From contig OZ026562.1 of the NCBI GenBank assembly GCA_964020155.1, positions 1,030,001 through 1,057,500 on the forward strand: a stretch of DNA of 27,500 bases, in the 5' to 3' direction. Shown here one piece after another: positions 1 to 27,500 of the stretch (its first letter is position 1; each line of letters starts with the position of its first letter). Below the pieces are notes generated by a model, which did not search any database, had not been told where the DNA came from, and saw only the letters and a list, made by a program, of their open reading frames with translations. Made by a program: the position numbers and the translations under genes. The DNA is from Chondrilla cf. caribensis. Its lineage: Eukaryota > Porifera > Demospongiae > Chondrillida > Chondrillidae.

Positions 1-103
1 TGAATTGGAACTGTCAACATATGTATGTACATAACTGTGTATGTCTCTGTTGAGCTGTCAACCTATTCGTGTGTGTGTCTATGTACTTGATGTGTACGTA
101 CAG

Positions 104-194
104 GTATAATGGAGAGGAGTTGTCCTGGGTGGAATTCCAGGGTGGTCAGATTGAACTGCATGCATACATACCTAATATGCTACTTATGGGTTGA
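104..194 (+). other. Possible coding exon, unidentified
   Basis: After an AG at 102-103 there is an open frame reading YNGEELSWVEFQGGQIELHA and a few more residues, ending at a TGA at 192-194. The composition is protein-like and quite unlike the (TG)n tract that follows. It could be the last exon of a gene entering from the left. I do not recognise the family, and a 29-codon open frame can arise by chance. Confidence 0.2.
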
Positions 195-195
<1 letters not shown>

Positions 196-238
<43 letters not shown>

Positions 239-254
239 TCACTGTGTGTGTGCC

Positions 255-316
<62 letters not shown>
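196..316. repeat. (TG)n microsatellite, interrupted
   Basis: Two long TG runs are separated by a short CTCACTGTG/CCACTG interruption. Long valine-cysteine open frames here are artefacts of the repeat. Confidence 0.95.
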
Positions 317-317
<1 letters not shown>

Positions 318-1070
318 ATGTGTACATTGGGATACCAGCCTGAATGGAATGCAATTAAGTCATACCCTGTGATGATATCCATGACTCATTTGTGGTGAGC
401 CATTTATCATAGACACACATATCTGCATTTTTGCAGCAAAGTATTTACACATACGTACGTACATACCAATCTGCTCACATCCATGCACTACGTAGGACCA
501 CTCTTAAAGGCCATCTCACGAAGACCACCTGTCTGTTCATTCCACTGTACCGTAGTACGTACTTTGTGCACTTTTATATTCAGAATCAGGTTCACTTCAC
601 AATTGGGACCACTGTATCTGGGCCCACACACAGGTGATCTCAATTGTGAGGTTCTGCTGTACATGTTCATACATATTATCATACGGACATACGTACATAC
701 GTAAGTTCATGCTGTACATGTGTACGTATGTGTACATACGTACGTACGTATATACTGTATATTTGTATGTACGTATGTACATATTTCAGTGCAGGTTGTG
801 TGGTAAGTACACTGGTTGGTAGCTACATCAACCTCACTTGGTCCTACGTACGTATCTAGTGTAAACCTTGTGAACCAGTGTTGATAGCAAGTTTGTACGT
901 ATATCTTACAAGAAACCCTGGTTTGTTATGTCCTTCAAGGGTCTAATTAGCTGACCTGAATTCAACATACGTACATACAGTACATACACATACAAATGTA
1001 GCCTAGCTTCAGCAGTGCCCATACCGTGACTTTGTTGTGTACGTATGTACGTACTGTGTGTTGTGTTGTG
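317..1070. other. Non-coding AT-rich DNA with TACGTA motifs
   Basis: No supportable gene. The stretch is rich in the palindromic words TACGTA and GTAC, for example around 690-780. Short segments around 490-560 and 600-660 share GGACCACT and CCACTGTA words, which resemble the termini of inverted-repeat elements elsewhere in the window, but I cannot delimit an element. Confidence 0.5.
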
Positions 1071-1085
1071 TCGATGGGATGGAAG

Positions 1086-1519
<434 letters not shown>

Positions 1520-1889
1520 GTCATGTGCTGTATTTGGCCCGTGTCTCTTGAAATGGGATACCATTGTGCACCTCAAAAGTGACTACTTATGGTGGTTCTT
1601 GTGAAAACAGCAACCAATGAATATGTTTATGTCATGGTGATAAGTATACACTTGATATTATTGTTTGGATAATGAGATATATTGCTCTTTGCACGGTGCT
1701 ATTATAATACCTTTGAGATTTGAGGGAACCTACTTATATTGTACGTACGTAATTATGTACAGTGGGTATTTGTAGGAGTCCTCCCCTCCCCCGGAGGGAT
1801 TCCCCCATCCTCTTATGTGTACGTATACTGCTCATTGTCTTATTACATTTGTGTACAGCAAATTTTCTTTAAACTCCCGCAATTTGTTG

Positions 1890-2035
1890 CAAACATGGGG
1901 CAGATTGTTGAATCTCAGAGATGGACCGGATATTCATCACTGTTTATGTACCATCATATTTGGACTGGGAAATTGCTTAAGATGGATAGGGTTGGCTGGG
2001 GACCGAGTGGTGGATTAACAAAAATTCTCTGTAGT
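1890..2035 (-). mobile_element. Degraded MITE, CTGCCACC family (inverted copy)
   Basis: The segment aligns by eye with the reverse complement of the better copy at 21694-21868. Shared blocks include GGATATTCAT, ACTGGGAAATT and the terminal GTGGTGGATTAA. It is a non-autonomous element with no coding capacity. The left end is eroded, so the boundary is approximate. Confidence 0.5.
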
Positions 2036-2145
2036 TACCACTGGGCAGTGTGATTTGTGTGACCGAATAATTAGTACGTATTTTATACACACATGTATAT
2101 ACGTACATATGTATGATAATATGATATACATACGTAAGTACATAC

Positions 2146-2182
2146 AATGAATTCTCGTTAATCTGCCACCACTTTTGTCTTT
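2146..2182 (+). mobile_element. Terminal fragment of the CTGCCACC MITE family
   Basis: GAATTCTCGTTAATCTGCCA followed by CCAC matches one terminal repeat of the family seen at 21694-21868 and 27081-27254. The rest of the element is not recognisable. Confidence 0.4.
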
Positions 2183-3518
2183 CAAATGGGAGCCACGATC
2201 GTTGGTCTTGAGACACAAATCTTCTTGGACTTCACATTTACCAGTAGCAATAGCTGTTGTAGTGTGTTTAAGGCAAATTGTATAGCATAAGTACATAAGT
2301 ACATAAGTACGTATGTACCTATGTACGTACACATAGATGTATGTATGTGTGGTCTCTTGTAATTCTGATTTCACAATTTTACCCGTGTACGTACGTATGT
2401 GTATGCTTATTGGTTAACTGGAAGAATCACTGCCACAAAATCAGCATTCATAGTGTTCAAATCTTTGATGATGATTTTATGCTCCAAAAGCTCCGTACTT
2501 GATGCGCCACCTCCAGCTCTTTGAAGATATTGATTTTGTTGTGATCATTTTCAACAATCTCGTATTGATACAATACCTCTTTTGGTAGCTTTATCACCCA
2601 TTTGTGTAAACACGTATTCTTTGCTTGTATAAAGGTGTCACTGTCACATTATCTCCTTTGTGATTTCTATTTGTACTTTTCACCATATGAGAGAGTCAAT
2701 CGTGTGAATCCAGCCATCACTGCTGTGGTATTGGATGTCACATTCGTAGAATCCACTCAAATGTAATGTGAATACCTACATACGTACAAACACATGCATA
2801 CCTACATACGTACAAACACATACATACCTACGTAAATGTGTACATACGAATGTACATACATAATATACGTGCGTACATACGTACATATGCATAATGGTGC
2901 ATAATATCATACAATATAACTTGTTTAGTACATATGTACACCTTACTTGATTCATAGCTCGTATATTTACATACATTACGTCAACCACTACTGATAGTAT
3001 GTAAATATATGTATGTACGTACGTACATATGTACATCAAGTACCTCTGGGGAGAAGTACTATTCATATCTTGTTGGTGCCCTCAAGGCTCTGTTTAAGCG
3101 TATCAAACTGCATTAGAGTTGAACACACTCAGCCCAAACTGGTGTGGGGTGGGGGGCTCACAAAAATTCCTGTCAACACAGTTCCATTTTATTAGACTAC
3201 ATCATGTATGTACGTACATAGTTGGTGATGTTTGTACATCAGCAGGCTTCACTCAACCTGCTGTACATACATACATGCATACTGTACATATGTATGTATG
3301 ACTGTGCATTAGTACATTGAGTTAGTTCTGAGGGGCTCCATTCTCTCTCTATATCCATGTGAGTACAGTGGATTGCTTGGCATTCCACTTTAAGAGATAT
3401 GTGCTGTCACCACTCACGTATGTACGTACATTTGTAGGTACAGCCCGTTCTCAGTTTGTGGGATTCAGGGTGCTGGCATTCCTGTAGGATTAATTACTCT
3501 ACCTTGACCCCTTGTAGG

Positions 3519-3560
3519 AAAGTCCTCAACTGTACATACGTATGTACAGTTGAGGACTTT
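3519..3560. repeat. Perfect 42-bp palindrome
   Basis: Arms of 21 bases (3519-3539 and 3540-3560) are exact reverse complements with no spacer. The right arm begins GTATGTACAGTTGAGGACTT. It could extrude as a cruciform or form a hairpin in RNA. Confidence 0.97.
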
Positions 3561-3574
3561 GTGTCTTTGAGGAC

Positions 3575-3666
3575 TGTGTGTGTTCATACCTACGTACATG
3601 TACACACAAAGTAAGTACATGTGTACTTACTTTGTGTGTACATGTACGTAGGTATGAACACACACA
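3575..3666. repeat. Perfect 92-bp inverted repeat with 2-bp loop
   Basis: Arms 3575-3619 and 3622-3666 (45 bases each) are exact reverse complements separated by TG. Pairing breaks at 3574/3667. It lies 14 bp from the 42-bp palindrome. No flanking duplication or coding sequence identifies it as a known element. Confidence 0.97.
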
Positions 3667-3965
3667 CAGACTGAACCTTAATATTGTGAAAGTGAATGTA
3701 TGTGTGTGCATTGTATGTGCATGGACCAAGAATACAATACGTACGTAGTGTCAGTACGCACATATACTAGTAGAGTACTCAATAACATTGATATTTGTAC
3801 CTAGATCCATGCTGTATACAGACTCTGTATCCTTTGTGATTGGTTTGGCACACATACGGCTGGGAGCCCACCAAACATTCCTTGTTTCCATGTGACCTCT
3901 GGTGTGATGGGGTGATCGGGGTCAAAGTGCACCAATGATGAAACAGCAACTTGTTGACCACTTCA

Positions 3966-4081
3966 GCTTTTGTCAGAGGTGTTTTTGGTCACTGCGTGTG
4001 CCCATAACTTAAGACTAGACTTACTTGAACTGTGTATCTTACGCTTATGTACGTACGTACGTATGTATAATAGTGAAAATG

Positions 4082-4115
<34 letters not shown>

Positions 4116-4753
4116 ATGTGTGTGTGTGTGTCCAATAGCACGCGCGGGTTCCAAGCCCTTGATGTCACATTCCTACAAGTTGCTCCTGTGTCCCCCACAC
4201 TGTGCCATGCCTACTACAAGTATCATGCACACTTCAATATCACTTGCCGGTGTCTGTATGCATGGCGTGTGTGGGAGTGGTCCCCATACATTGTCATTTG
4301 TGTGGGAGTGGCCCCACCCATTGTCATTTGTGTGGGATGTCCATTCAGGAGAGGAAGGCAGTGAAGTGTCCGTTGTCTGCTAACATTTGATTGTTCAACT
4401 CACTAGTATTTCCTCTGGCCGGTGTTTCTCCACCAAACTCTACTGCGTAGGTATTCTACAAAACCTTAAGCAGTTGCACTTCAGCGGATAGGATTGATCC
4501 CATGTATGCAGAATTGAATCATCTAATCCTAGTACTTCCTGTTACACTGTATGTACCTATTCTTCAATTGTTCCACACTCCTGGACTACTCCTACTATTA
4601 GTGGAGTATTGCGTTCAGTGTGGTCTCTTTGGTGGCAACCTCCTAAGGAGAGAGCATTGGACATTTCTTACTAAGAAAAAGGGTTGTTTCTCTTGATATG
4701 GGCATGATACATATGTGGGCCCTGTCACATGAGAGGAAACTTACTAATTACAG
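3966..4753. other. Region upstream of DOT1L without a supported gene
   Basis: It contains a (TG)n tract at about 4083-4131 and an imperfect direct repeat around 4285-4340 (GTGTGGGAGTGG...CATTGTCATTTG). The initiator exon of DOT1L should lie in or upstream of this region. I searched for a frame resembling the conserved N-terminal block (a YPWPL-like motif) and did not find one. Confidence 0.4.
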
Positions 4754-4794
4754 GAACCTCCTCTTCTGCTAGTCCCGGCTCATGAGATTTCACT
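4754..4794 (+). CDS. Candidate N-terminal exon of DOT1L (weak)
   Basis: After CAG at 4751-4753 the frame reads EPPLLLVPAHEIS and ends before a GTGTAG donor in phase 2, which is the phase needed by the next exon. AHEI recalls AAHEI just upstream of the RWV block in vertebrate DOT1L. About three residues are missing compared with that alignment and the donor is poor, so this is a suggestion only. Confidence 0.22.
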
Positions 4795-4936
4795 GTGTAG
4801 ACATCTCCACTGCATTTACAGCAAGAACTCCTAACCCCAAATGTGTTATTATTATGTTGTATGAATGCATGCAGTATGTGTAGGCATACGTATGTGTGTT
4901 ATTATGTGGATAACTTCCTATGCACTGTCTTTGTAG

Positions 4937-16868
<11,932 letters not shown>

Positions 16869-17550
16869 ACCTAATATTATTCATTCAATAATATTATTAT
16901 AATAATATATTATTATTATTATAGCAATGTGTTTTTATTGCTACCTGTTCTAAGACGGTGTGTATCATATTCTATAGTTATTATTATTGTACTTACTGCA
17001 TGTTTAGTATATTATATTATTGTATACATGCCATGACCCTATAATAATATTATTAGCTTCCAATTATACGATTCTCATTTCATATCCAAACCATCCCTGA
17101 ACCTGGTTGTCACGTTTAACGGCCAGTCAGTTGTACAATGCAGATTTATATAGTACGTGTGTGTGTTAGTTACTTTGTAGAGAGCAAGTACGTACTATCA
17201 TAAATGTGAGAGTTCGACTACTCTCTCTAAGAGAGGTGTCTGGACATCAAATGAGAATGATATAAGTTTCATTGTACGATCTGAAATGCATCAGACGGAA
17301 TGCCTGTCACAGTCATAGTCGTACATGTACAGCGACAGCTGGTAGGGTCTATGGCTGGACAGTTCCATTTAACAACCGGACGGACCCGTTAAAAACGTTT
17401 TCTGGTTTGTTATCAGAAAAATTAGCTTGGGTATAGGCCTACGTGAAATATTCGTTCATATAGGGAACTTGAAAAGGTTTAATTTGTAACTCGTCCCTTC
17501 TTCATCGGGACCGAAGCCATATTTTTATCGTAGGCCTACGTGCAGGATTG
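16869..17550 (+). other. DOT1L 3' UTR and intergenic gap
   Basis: AT-rich sequence with ATTATTATAATAATAT runs just after the stop codon. No canonical AATAAA was noticed, and the polyadenylation site is unresolved. No gene is visible. The words AGGCCTACGTG and TAGGCCTACGTG recur around 17436 and 17530. Promoter elements of the next gene probably begin here. Confidence 0.6.
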
Positions 17551-17601
17551 CAAGATGGCGCCCCCCCTCGTGACGTTGATATCCACCTCCCATCTTGGCG
17601 G
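17551..17601. promoter_or_regulatory. Pair of inverted YY1-like sites in RAD54L 5' region
   Basis: CAAGATGGCGCC (17551-17562) and its opposite-orientation partner CCATCTTGGCGG (17590-17601) both match the YY1 core CAAGATGGCGG closely. A TGACGT half-site lies between them (about 17571). Such sites often sit at transcription starts of housekeeping genes. The function here is inferred. Confidence 0.45.
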
Positions 17602-17669
17602 TTTATTCAAGAATTGTTACTCAGTCGTATGTTACGGAGCATGGGATATTGTGAATTAGAAGCACTAGA

Positions 17670-24773
<7,104 letters not shown>

Positions 24774-24910
24774 ATAAACTTGGCTGTGCATACCATCGTG
24801 TGTCATGCATACCTGTGGGTGGCAATATAACCTGTGCCTTCCCCTACGACTTCCTCTCTGTGTGTTTTACGATAGTTACATATCTGTCATGTCCGGTGTG
24901 GGTGTACCTA

Positions 24911-25068
24911 CAGTGGAACCTCTCTATTAAGGACACTTTGGGACCTTACTTTTAGTCCTTAATACAGAGGTTTCCTCAATTCAGAGGTCATTTTATACAC
25001 TACTGTACTACACTGGGACACAGAATGGTGTCCTTATTACAGAGGTTTGTAATGGAGAGGTTCCACTG
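24911..25068. mobile_element. MITE with CAGTGGAACCTCT termini and TA target site
   Basis: The ends CAGTGGAACCTCTCTATTAA and the reverse complement of AATGGAGAGGTTCCACTG match, flanked by TA on both sides. It is 158 bp, the same terminal family as 21168-21478. It is a non-autonomous element, pogo/Tc1-like in structure. Confidence 0.75.
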
Positions 25069-25100
25069 TACATACAGTGTCAATCCCGATCTCTCATCAG

Positions 25101-25178
25101 AAGAGACGCAGGGTAGTCAACCATGCCAACCTCCTGGAAACACTCAATGAATTTACTTTTCAGGAGTTTTTATCATAG
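25101..25178 (+). other. Alternative terminal coding exon candidate
   Basis: After TCTCATCAG the frame reads KRRRVVNHANLLETLNEFTF then QEFLS and TAG. The distribution NH...L..LNEFTFQ vaguely recalls the RAD54 C-terminus (WNH...ITFVFHQ). It needs either a missing small exon or an acceptor at 25104-25105 to fit the phase. Confidence 0.25.
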
Positions 25179-25332
25179 ACCAATTCTGAAATTTATAAGC
25201 TACTGATGGGTCTACAATTTGTCATAACTTGGTTGTGTGTACATACCTGACAGTGTTAAATAGAGTGTTATGAAAATGTCATTTATGTACAATCTACCTT
25301 TCACGCTCACCAACCTGTGGGTTCATACAAAC

Positions 25333-25553
25333 AGAGCAATGAATATTGTCGTTGTGAAGCCAGTTGACTTGATGATGTCAATACAGTTTGTGTGCCCACA
25401 TTTGGATTTCTCTCTGTGTGTGAGTGCAGTCAGCTTCAGAGAGCAATGAATATTGTAACTAATGGTAGTAAGCCAGTTGACTTGATGATGTCAATACAGT
25501 TTGTGTGCCCACATTTGGATTTCTCTGTGTGTGTGAGTGAGTGCAGTCAGCTT
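25333..25553. repeat. Tandem duplication of about 107-112 bp
   Basis: Two copies, from AGAGCAATGAATATTGT through the TGTGTGAGTGCAGTCAGCTTCA end, differ by a few substitutions and short insertions. Both contain AAGCCAGTTGACTTGATGAT. The high identity suggests a recent event. No confident coding frame. Confidence 0.92.
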
Positions 25554-25660
25554 CATCTCACCTTAATAGATGTGATCTATCCTGTGACTGCTATCAGGTG
25601 ACCCTAACGAACACAAATCCATGCATATACTCAAACATTACTCAAAAACGCAATACACTA

Positions 25661-25799
25661 ACACACACACACACTCACACACACACACACATACACACAC
25701 GCACACAGATACACACATGCACGCACACACACACATACACACATGCTCACACACACAGATACACACACACACACACACGCACATGCACGCATGCACACA

Positions 25800-25869
<70 letters not shown>

Positions 25870-25903
25870 TACACACACACACAGATACACACACACACAC
25901 ACA
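25661..25903. repeat. Compound (CA)n microsatellite
   Basis: CA repeats with ATACAC, GCACAC and AGATACAC interruptions over about 240 bp. Confidence 0.96.
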
Positions 25904-26333
25904 TGTATGTAATTAGTATCATTAGCTGATACGAGTCATATTTGTGACAACCATATCACGGTAATGTACCTACGTATAAAGATAGATGTTTACAGAAATG
26001 AAGTGGTGCAATACATGTACATGCAGTTTCATGTTCTTATGTATACAAAGGTATAGATAATGTATGGATATGTATACAACATGCACCAGTTTTTATCTAT
26101 GTACATAAAAATATGTACATATTTGGGTATGTGCTATTTATAGTTGGTGAGTAATGGTCATGTGTCCATGACAACACGTCACGATACAATAACCAAACAA
26201 CTTCTCACTGCTATATATACACACATGTGCATAGCCCAATGAATATCAGCTAGGTGATGAATATCATTATGTTGTTACAATAATATTATGTTTATGTGTT
26301 CACACCCACTGTCATGTGTATAATGATATTTAT

Positions 26334-26334
<1 letters not shown>
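25904..26334. other. Intergenic AT-rich sequence
   Basis: No gene, repeat array or recognisable element seen. Scattered TACGTA and GTATACA words. Confidence 0.5.
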
Positions 26335-26404
<70 letters not shown>

Positions 26405-26431
26405 CACACGCACACATATGTATACACATAT

Positions 26432-26477
<46 letters not shown>

Positions 26478-26480
26478 ACA
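26335..26480. repeat. (CA)n microsatellite, interrupted
   Basis: Two CA runs are separated by a TGCACACGCAC/TATGTATACAC segment near 26401-26434. Confidence 0.96.
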
Positions 26481-26683
26481 GCCCCATATAATATTGTGCA
26501 CTATGACCTTCAGTCCAAGAGACAGAGATTGTTGTTGGAGAATGAGGTTAGCCACTGACCTCTCCCCCCCTGGACTGTGCTCTGGTGTCATGACATTGAT
26601 GATATAACATACACCAGACTGCAGCAACTTTTGGTAATAATAATCTCTGTCAACATCCTCCAGTAGTTGTGTATGCATGATTA
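26480..26683 (-). other. Possible coding exon on minus strand, unidentified
   Basis: Read on the minus strand, a TTCTTATAG acceptor is followed by an open frame with MHTQLLEDVDRDYYYQKLLQ, INVMTPEHSPGGERSVANLI and LGLKVIVHNIIWG, then a GTGTGTATG donor inside the microsatellite. The composition is protein-like. The opposite strand is also open (PYNIVHYDLQSKRQRLLLEN after CACACAG, before GTTAGC), so the strand is uncertain. No family recognised. Confidence 0.28.
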
Positions 26684-27080
26684 CTATAAGAAATTATTAT
26701 TATTTAATTGTTGTGAACTATGTAAACTCAAGTCTGTTTAGGACAATGCTACCTGATTTAATAGGTCCGTTGTGTATTGGGTGTCATCCCCAGACTAAGT
26801 GTTGACTGTACCCAATGAGGTAAAACACCTTCGAACCCTATGACTTCCCCTGACTTCAAAATAAACATTGTAATGATTTTTTCTCTGTAAAATGATGTGC
26901 AGTGGAACAATCATGTGACAAACTCCTCTATGACAATTTTTTTGATATAATGAAGCAATGATCTCAACCATGTGCTACAGTATCTCGTGGGAAATTGTCC
27001 TGATATAACAAACTCCTGCTTATAACAAACAGTTTGACCTGGAATTTCTGGTTGTTATATGAGGGTACATACTACATTAA
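26684..27080. other. Intergenic sequence with possible TE relic
   Basis: No gene seen. 26899-27066 begins CAGTGGAACAATCATGTGAC and contains repeated GATATAA/AACAAACTCCT words, suggesting a decayed inverted-repeat element, but I could not pair its ends. Confidence 0.35.
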
Positions 27081-27254
27081 GTGAATTCTTGCTAATTCAC
27101 TGCAATTCATAATCCAAAAATATGGTGGATTAACGAGCTTGGTGGATTAACTGGATGTTCATTAGTACTTGTATATTATATTGCTACGGGGAATTTGTGG
27201 TGGATTTAAAGGTTTGGCAGTTCAAGTGGTGGCAGATGTACGAAAATTCACCAT
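27081..27254 (-). mobile_element. MITE of the CTGCCACC family (inverted copy)
   Basis: The reverse complement aligns with 21694-21868: shared GGTGGATTAACTGGATGTTC, GGTGGATTTAAAGGTTTGGC and GTGGCAGAT near the end. Terminal bases are eroded. Confidence 0.65.
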
Positions 27255-27500
27255 AGGTGTATGCATACATACCTATGTAGGTGTAAGTTACAGTTCTTAT
27301 GTATGTAGGTAGGGGCTTTTACAGACTTTCCGACTTAAAAATATTACATTTTGTAATGATAATCTGTGAAATGACGTACATACACATCTGCATACTTTAG
27401 GGATACAGTTCTAATTGGGGACTTTTATCCTGCTATGTGCGCATACGTGTCACCTTTGTACTTGAAGTCCTGGTGTGAATATTCATATTGTGGTCCTTAC
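27255..27500. other. Window end, no feature seen
   Basis: Non-repetitive AT-rich sequence with no supportable open frame, RNA gene or element. Confidence 0.5.

Larger units (their letters stand above)
2405..3965 (-). pseudogene. Decayed immunoglobulin-like domain coding sequence
   Basis: Several minus-strand frames look like pieces of Ig-like domains but are split by stops and frame changes. Frame 3962 down to 3801 reads GQQVAVSSLVHF...ITPEVTWKQG, like an Ig B-strand followed by a C-strand Trp. Positions 2765-2690 read TLHLSGFYECDIQYH, like an F-strand with its Tyr-x-Cys. Positions 2690-2630 contain GDNVTVTP, and 2480-2415 contain IIIKDLNTMNADFVAV, like E/F strands. A third Cys-containing remnant may lie near 4160-4190. 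The order is consistent with a minus-strand gene transcribed toward lower coordinates. In-frame stops favour a pseudogene, although unrecognised introns could explain some of them. The family assignment rests on motif appearance only. Confidence 0.3.

Noticed and set aside
488..682. Minus-strand 64-codon frame
   Set aside because: The sequence shares GGACCACT and CCACTGTA words with inverted-repeat element ends. It is probably transposon-derived and non-coding.
1739..2053. 104-codon plus-strand frame
   Set aside because: The second half overlaps the degraded MITE at 1890-2035 and there is no homology or splice support.
25318..25360. Exon reading SNEYCRCEAS as the RAD54L Cys-rich tail
   Set aside because: It recalls human HCRRCVNS, but its phase does not fit exon 24364-24527 and it stops after ten codons. 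It is inside the 107-bp duplication.

Overview
This is metazoan nuclear DNA. It carries two intron-rich, conserved animal genes on the + strand, GT-AG splicing, very many (CA/TG)n tracts, minisatellites and short inverted-repeat transposon relics. The exon sequences are recognisable but clearly divergent from vertebrate proteins. Compact introns, a sub-kilobase intergenic gap and dense small repeats suggest an invertebrate. A demosponge-like early-branching animal is plausible, but I cannot prove the taxon from this window.

Layout. Positions 1-4750 hold no confident gene. They contain TACGTA/GTAC-rich AT DNA, (TG)n tracts, an inverted-repeat element relic, two nearly perfect long palindromes (3519-3560 and 3575-3666), a few weak exon candidates, and a decayed minus-strand stretch resembling immunoglobulin-like domains (about 2405-3965). 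From 4937 to 16868 lies an almost complete DOT1L orthologue (histone H3 lysine-79 methyltransferase), modelled as 15 supported exons plus one weak N-terminal exon. The catalytic domain is in exons up to 9861, a coiled-coil region is in 10878-11481, and two giant exons encode a disordered Ser/Pro/Thr-rich tail. The initiator exon was not found. After about 0.9 kb, a RAD54-like recombination motor (RAD54L) runs from about 17670 to 24773 in 15 or more exons, with all principal SNF2 helicase motifs. Its start codon and its extreme 3' end are unresolved. Positions 25180-27500 hold a duplicated 107-bp unit, long (CA)n tracts, inverted-repeat element copies and one possible unidentified exon.

Functionally, DOT1L writes H3K79 methylation (transcription elongation, DNA-damage signalling) and RAD54L remodels chromatin and drives RAD51 strand invasion. 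Their tandem arrangement may be incidental. The most unusual structure is in RAD54L: three separate introns contain copies of the 3' splice site plus the first bases of the exon that follows, so real acceptors are preceded by decoy acceptors. Several DOT1L introns begin directly inside (GT)n tracts, and one is entirely open in frame.
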